DNA of 49,071 nucleotides from a virus. A program made the position numbers and the translations under genes. The number at the start of each line of letters is the position of its first letter. The stretch's first letter is position 1. Positions 46,134-49,071 of the stretch are shown one piece after another. Location of the stretch: the IMG/VR virus record IMGVR_UViG_3300027909_000030, positions 1 to 49,071 of that record, one strand, 5' to 3'. The notes below the pieces were generated by a model. The model had not been told where the DNA came from. It saw only the letters and a program-made list of their open reading frames with translations, and did not search any database.

Positions 46134-47804
46134 TCAGTTCTCCCCTGTTCCGGCCCAAGGGCTCTCGGTCCAGGAAGCGTCCCTCCACCAGTCAGCGCCT
46201 TGACCCACCTCTTCAACCATGGCGCCTCGTATAGCCGCTATGTGGTCGCATAGGTATTGAAATCCGTCAAACACATGGTCATAAAAGTTGTCTTTCATAG
46301 GCAACATTTTGTCGGCGCGCCCGAGCGTCGATTCCGGGTAGTGGTAGCCACCGAGGAACCCCTCCTTGACGTAGCGCATTTCCTGGGCCGGCCCGGGAGA
46401 GATCAGCAGCCCTGGCGTCCCGTCGGAGCGCGGCAGGAGCAGGGCCCGGATGTTCTCGACGAGATCGCGCTTGCGGCCCGTCGTCGGCTTTGTCCGTAGT
46501 TGAAAGCCGAACGTCATGAGCGTCAGCCGATCGGTCTCGCCCTTCGTGTTGTGGCCTTCCGCGGAGGGGTCGCCGAAGTCGAACGCCTGGATCGGCGCGA
46601 CGGTCGTCATCATCGACGCGATCCTGGCTCCGTCGATCTCCTTCCCCTCGAGATCGCGCAGCGGGACGGTGATCATTTCCTTCGCGTCCTTCGTCTCTGG
46701 CGTCTTGTTCAGGTGAAAGAGGGTCCGGCGAATGACCTCCTGACAGACGAGTGGCAAGGCCATGCGCTTGAAGAACACCTGGTCGAACCAGACGAGCTGG
46801 CCGCGATGGTTGTGCTGCGCGAACGAGACCGCCTGACCGTTGTAGCCGAAGTCCCAGCCGCGATAGATCGGCATGAACGGGTTGATCCGGTAGTTCCGGT
46901 CGAGCATGTGCAGCCCTTCCATGAACTCCTTGGCGTACACCCCCTCGCCCGGCTGCAGCGAGAAGTCGAGCTCGTTCTCCTGCCGGTAGTAGTTGACGTT
47001 GGTGTAGCCGCGTCGGGCCTCGATCTGGTAGGCCGGGGACCGCTTGTCGTCGTCCGCGGTGTAGTGGAGCGCGACGAGGAACATGCCTTTCTGGTTCTGG
47101 TAGCCGTACAGGCCGTCCATGACCTGCGGCCACTGCTCCCACTTGTCCCACGGGAGCCGCTCGTCGGCCTGCTGGTAGCAGAACTCGCGGCCGTTCGGGG
47201 TCGTGACGCCCCAGAGCTTGCCGCCGCCCCGGATCGTGGGGAGCGCGGCGGTCCAGGCTTTCTCTCCCTCCGGGTGGCGCGCGAGTTCGTCCATGAACAC
47301 GGCGGAGGCGGTCAGGGAGCGGATGACGTCTTCTCCCTGGGGAATGGCGATGATCGTCGAGCCGTTCTCGTAGACCTCGGTCGATTTCGATTCCTCGAGC
47401 ACGACCGGCTGCAGGTGGGCCGGGAGGCGCCGGCGCATGTAGCGGATCCGGCCCATGAGGGCCTTGGTGCCCTTCGCGAGAACGTCTTCCTCGCGCTTCC
47501 CCTGCGCGACGCAGAGGCGGCCGTCCTTGGTGATGGCCTCGTGGAGCAGGAGCCAGCAGAAGAGCCAGGACATCATGAGCTGTCGGGACTTCATGACCAT
47601 GCCGACGCTCGATTGCTGGTAGAGGCGCGTGAGGGCCCGGAGGTATTCCTTCGCGGGGAACGGCTTGCAGGCGCCTTCCTCGGCGTGCTCGTCCTCGGTC
47701 ATGACCATGCCGTGTTCGATGGCGAACCAGGGGTCGGCGTCGAACTGGGCCTTTTCGGCTTCGCGGAGGGCGCGGACCTGAAGTTCGGTTTTCTCGGCGG
47801 TCAC
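46134..47804 (-). CDS. terL: Terminase large subunit (556 aa)
   Basis: The DNA packaging motor: an N-terminal ATPase and a C-terminal RNase H-like nuclease that cuts concatemers. Walker A is the variant MKSRQLMMSW (about 71-80) and Walker B is SAVFMDELARH (MDE at 171-173). The nuclease begins MPIYRGWDFGYN (first Asp about 318) and continues to KMLPMKDNFYDHVFDGFQYL near the end. A GTG start overlaps the upstream stop. No small terminase subunit is recognised nearby. Confidence 0.9.
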   Translation of the reverse strand: MTAEKTELQVRALREAEKAQFDADPWFAIEHGMVMTEDEHAEEGACKPFPAKEYLRALTRLYQQSSVGMVMKSRQLMMSWLFCWLLLHEAITKDGRLCVAQGKREEDVLAKGTKALMGRIRYMRRRLPAHLQPVVLEESKSTEVYENGSTIIAIPQGEDVIRSLTASAVFMDELARHPEGEKAWTAALPTIRGGGKLWGVTTPNGREFCYQQADERLPWDKWEQWPQVMDGLYGYQNQKGMFLVALHYTADDDKRSPAYQIEARRGYTNVNYYRQENELDFSLQPGEGVYAKEFMEGLHMLDRNYRINPFMPIYRGWDFGYNGQAVSFAQHNHRGQLVWFDQVFFKRMALPLVCQEVIRRTLFHLNKTPETKDAKEMITVPLRDLEGKEIDGARIASMMTTVAPIQAFDFGDPSAEGHNTKGETDRLTLMTFGFQLRTKPTTGRKRDLVENIRALLLPRSDGTPGLLISPGPAQEMRYVKEGFLGGYHYPESTLGRADKMLPMKDNFYDHVFDGFQYLCDHIAAIRGAMVEEVGQGADWWRDASWTESPWAGTGEN

Positions 47805-48037
47805 GGTTTCTTCTTGCTGGATGAGAAGTCGCTGGCCTTGGGGCAGGTAGAGAAGTGCGTCACGAACGCTCCGTGGTCGCGCACGGCTGTATGCGGCGTG
47901 TTGTCCGCGTCGAATCCGGTCGCAGTATAGACCGGCGCGCGCGGATCCAGCGGGACGCTCACCTTGCTCCCGTCCTCCTTGTAGACCTCGACCCAGACCA
48001 TCGGTTTCCCGCAGCCCTTACACGGCGTCGTCTTCAC
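47801..48037 (-). CDS. Zinc-ribbon small protein (78 aa)
   Basis: The GTG at 48037 gives MKTTPCKGCGKPMVWVEVYK, a CxxCG knuckle, then KVSVPLDPRAPVYTATGFDA and HFSTCPKASDFSSSKKKP, so a third Cys lies far downstream. Such ribbons upstream of TerL occur in several phages and may bind DNA or RNA. Overlaps the start of TerL by four bases. Confidence 0.6.
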   Translation of the reverse strand: MKTTPCKGCGKPMVWVEVYKEDGSKVSVPLDPRAPVYTATGFDADNTPHTAVRDHGAFVTHFSTCPKASDFSSSKKKP

Positions 48038-48279
48038 GTCCTGAACCTCTGCGGCACGGTGCCGCTCTCGTAGAAGGCGCGCTTCTCGTCGTTCGTCCAG
48101 CCCGCGAACGTCGATTCGGTCGTCGCCACGGGCGGCGGCATCTGGGTCGCGATGATTTCCTCTCGGATGGTACCGGAGAGGCGCCTGCGCTGGGCGAAGT
48201 AGCGTTGCGCGATGTCGAGGGCGGAGCGACGCTTCATGGGGGGGCGCGACTTCTGCCGGGAGCGGTAGGGCTTCTTCAC
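48034..48279 (-). CDS. Basic hypothetical protein (81 aa)
   Basis: The GTG at 48279 follows GGAGGCAGC, giving MKKPYRSRQKSRPPMKRRSA; an internal ATG at 48237 would make a 67-aa form with no strong site. The basic N-terminus is followed by helices (LDIAQRYFAQRRRLSG, TIREEIIATQ) and FAGWTNDEKRAFYESG. Possibly nucleic-acid-binding, since it lies just upstream of TerL, but there is no recognised small-terminase or HTH motif. Confidence 0.5.
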   Translation of the reverse strand: MKKPYRSRQKSRPPMKRRSALDIAQRYFAQRRRLSGTIREEIIATQMPPPVATTESTFAGWTNDEKRAFYESGTVPQRFRT

Positions 48280-48491
48280 GCTGCCTCCGGGCCGGTCTGC
48301 TGCTCGGCGTAGACCGGCTTCCCGCCCGGAAGAGAGCGGACGTGGCGGAAGGTCGAGCGCGCGTACTGGACATTGCCGCGCGCGTCCTTGGAGAGGAAGC
48401 GGCGGATCTTGACGGTGTGCGGGTAGCCGCCGTCGTGGTCGAAGGAGACGATTTCGGTCTTGCCGTTGATGTACTCGAGAACGACGGTCAT
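48276..48491 (-). CDS. Hypothetical beta-rich protein (71 aa)
   Basis: Starts MTVVLEYINGKTEIVSFDHD and is short and mostly beta strands, TVKIRRFLSKD, NVQYARSTFRHVRSL, GKPVYAEQQTGPEAA. Strongly conserved-looking start overlaps. Reads like a small DNA- or protein-binding fold, not recognised. Confidence 0.5.
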   Translation of the reverse strand: MTVVLEYINGKTEIVSFDHDGGYPHTVKIRRFLSKDARGNVQYARSTFRHVRSLPGGKPVYAEQQTGPEAA

Positions 48492-48727
48492 GGTCTGCAC
48501 CAAGCCCGGAAGCCGTCGAGGATGCGACGGAAGAAGCCGCGGCGCATCGTGCAGTCCGGTCCCGCGCTGACGACGCAGGCGTCGCAGAGCGGTTGCATGT
48601 GTTTGTCCGTCTGGATGAGACCCGCTGGCACGACCGGAATTCTGGCTGTGCAACCACAGAGGCACCAGCAACGGAATGCAGCGCCCGTATCGGGAAGTCC
48701 CCAGCGTGGGGCCATGACGTAGGTCAT
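48488..48727 (-). CDS. Cys-rich zinc-binding protein (79 aa)
   Basis: The ATG at 48727 overlaps the preceding stop by four bases; a second ATG four codons on is possible. Contains CWCLCGCTARIPVV and later CDACVVSAGPDC, so at least seven cysteines in zinc-finger-like spacing. Ends in a basic FRRILDGFRAWCRP helix. A zinc-binding regulator or chaperone is plausible; no family recognised. Confidence 0.55.
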   Translation of the reverse strand: MTYVMAPRWGLPDTGAAFRCWCLCGCTARIPVVPAGLIQTDKHMQPLCDACVVSAGPDCTMRRGFFRRILDGFRAWCRP

Positions 48728-48951
48728 GTCGGCGGCTCCGGGAGCGGTCCGCCCTCGACGCCCCCGCAGGCTTCCATCTTGAGGGCGTGGCGGACGTTCT
48801 CGATTGTACGCTCGGGGAAGCCGCACCAGCGCAGAATCGCGTCCTCGACTTGATCTGCCGTGTAGACCTGTGTCCCGCCCGGCTTCGTGCAGGTGGGGCA
48901 GATGACGATTCCGGCGCGGCCGCACTTCTCGCACTCGACGACCTGGCTCAC
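48724..48951 (-). CDS. Zinc-ribbon protein (75 aa)
   Basis: The GTG at 48951 overlaps the preceding stop (GGTGAGC) and gives MSQVVECEKCGRAGIVICPT, so CxxCG and CPxC form a treble-clef-like ribbon; the remainder is helical (YTADQVEDAILRWCGFPERT, IENVRHALKMEAC). The longer open frame upstream is a shadow of the next gene. Confidence 0.55.
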   Translation of the reverse strand: MSQVVECEKCGRAGIVICPTCTKPGGTQVYTADQVEDAILRWCGFPERTIENVRHALKMEACGGVEGGPLPEPPT

Positions 48952-49064
48952 CGTCTCCGCCTCCGTCCCCACTTCCCTTCGCGCATCGCCGCGACCGTCC
49001 CCTGCTTGCCGCGGCAGGATACGCTGATTTCGCACAGACGGCAGATCGGCCGTGTCGTCTTCAC
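48948..49064 (-). CDS. Small CxxC protein at the right edge (38 aa or longer)
   Basis: The GTG at 49064 gives MKTTRPICRLCEISVSCRGK, then GTVAAMREGKWGRRRRR. CRLC and C provide three cysteines resembling a half zinc ribbon, with a strongly basic tail. The frame stays open to the window edge, so the true start may lie outside. Confidence 0.4.
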   Translation of the reverse strand: MKTTRPICRLCEISVSCRGKQGTVAAMREGKWGRRRRR

Positions 49065-49071
49065 GATGTTC

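Noticed and set aside
1-49071. CRISPR arrays, insertion sequences, rRNA
   Set aside because: No regularly spaced direct repeats, transposase motifs or rRNA-like sequence were seen by eye in the window.

Overview
The window is a GC-rich stretch of a tailed double-stranded DNA bacteriophage genome, or a prophage-like contig. Every convincing gene lies on the minus strand, so transcription runs from high to low coordinates. Genes are very tightly packed, and most junctions are ATGA, GTGA or TGATG stop/start overlaps. The set of large terminase, portal, scaffold, HK97-type major capsid protein, adaptor, tail nozzle-like protein, tailspikes, internal virion proteins and one giant polyvalent protein, with no tape measure, sheath or baseplate, suggests a short-tailed (podovirus-like) phage. 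A predicted outer-membrane barrel protein and spanin-like lysis genes suggest a Gram-negative, GC-rich host. No DNA polymerase, primase or integrase is visible, so the replication genes lie outside the window.

Layout in transcription order, right to left. 49,064-47,801: a chain of very small proteins, several with zinc-ribbon cysteines. 47,804-46,134: TerL. 46,132-40,998: an accessory block with two HNH endonucleases, a protein resembling reversibly glycosylated polypeptide/UDP-arabinopyranose mutase, a small GT2-type glycosyltransferase and a B12-binding radical SAM enzyme. 41,001-39,207: small conserved phage proteins and a promoter at about 39,960. 38,810-32,609: portal, an HNH gene, scaffold and the major capsid gene, which is interrupted by an apparent 830-nt group I intron carrying its own HNH gene. 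32,540-29,052: a hypothetical protein, a GT2-GT4 fusion glycosyltransferase and the adaptor. 29,042-17,023: tail fibre, tailspike and nozzle genes, including a secreted beta-helix/DUF11 chimera. 16,932-5,592: internal virion proteins and the 3,115-codon giant gene (lytic transglycosylase, SNF2-like helicase, HExxH metallopeptidase-like, LPD38-like region). 5,595-3,933: lysis cassette. 3,925-3,334: an initiator-type tRNA and an outer-membrane-like protein, then a rho-independent terminator.

Below the terminator, two strong sigma70-like promoters, each overlapped by a TTGAC-N5-GTCAA palindrome, start a second transcription unit. It runs leftwards through small proteins, a recombination-directionality-factor-like protein, a MazG-like pyrophosphohydrolase and a RecB/Cas4-like nuclease that runs off the left edge. 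A related palindrome overlaps the promoter ahead of the head genes, which suggests one regulator may link the two units.

Points of greatest interest: the predicted intron in the capsid gene; an out-of-frame gene nested in the giant gene at exactly the place where the codon-position signal switches frame; the sugar-nucleotide mutase/glycosyltransferase/radical SAM cargo; the repeated operator-promoters; and the initiator-like tRNA. All assignments rest on reading motifs by eye. No database search was run.
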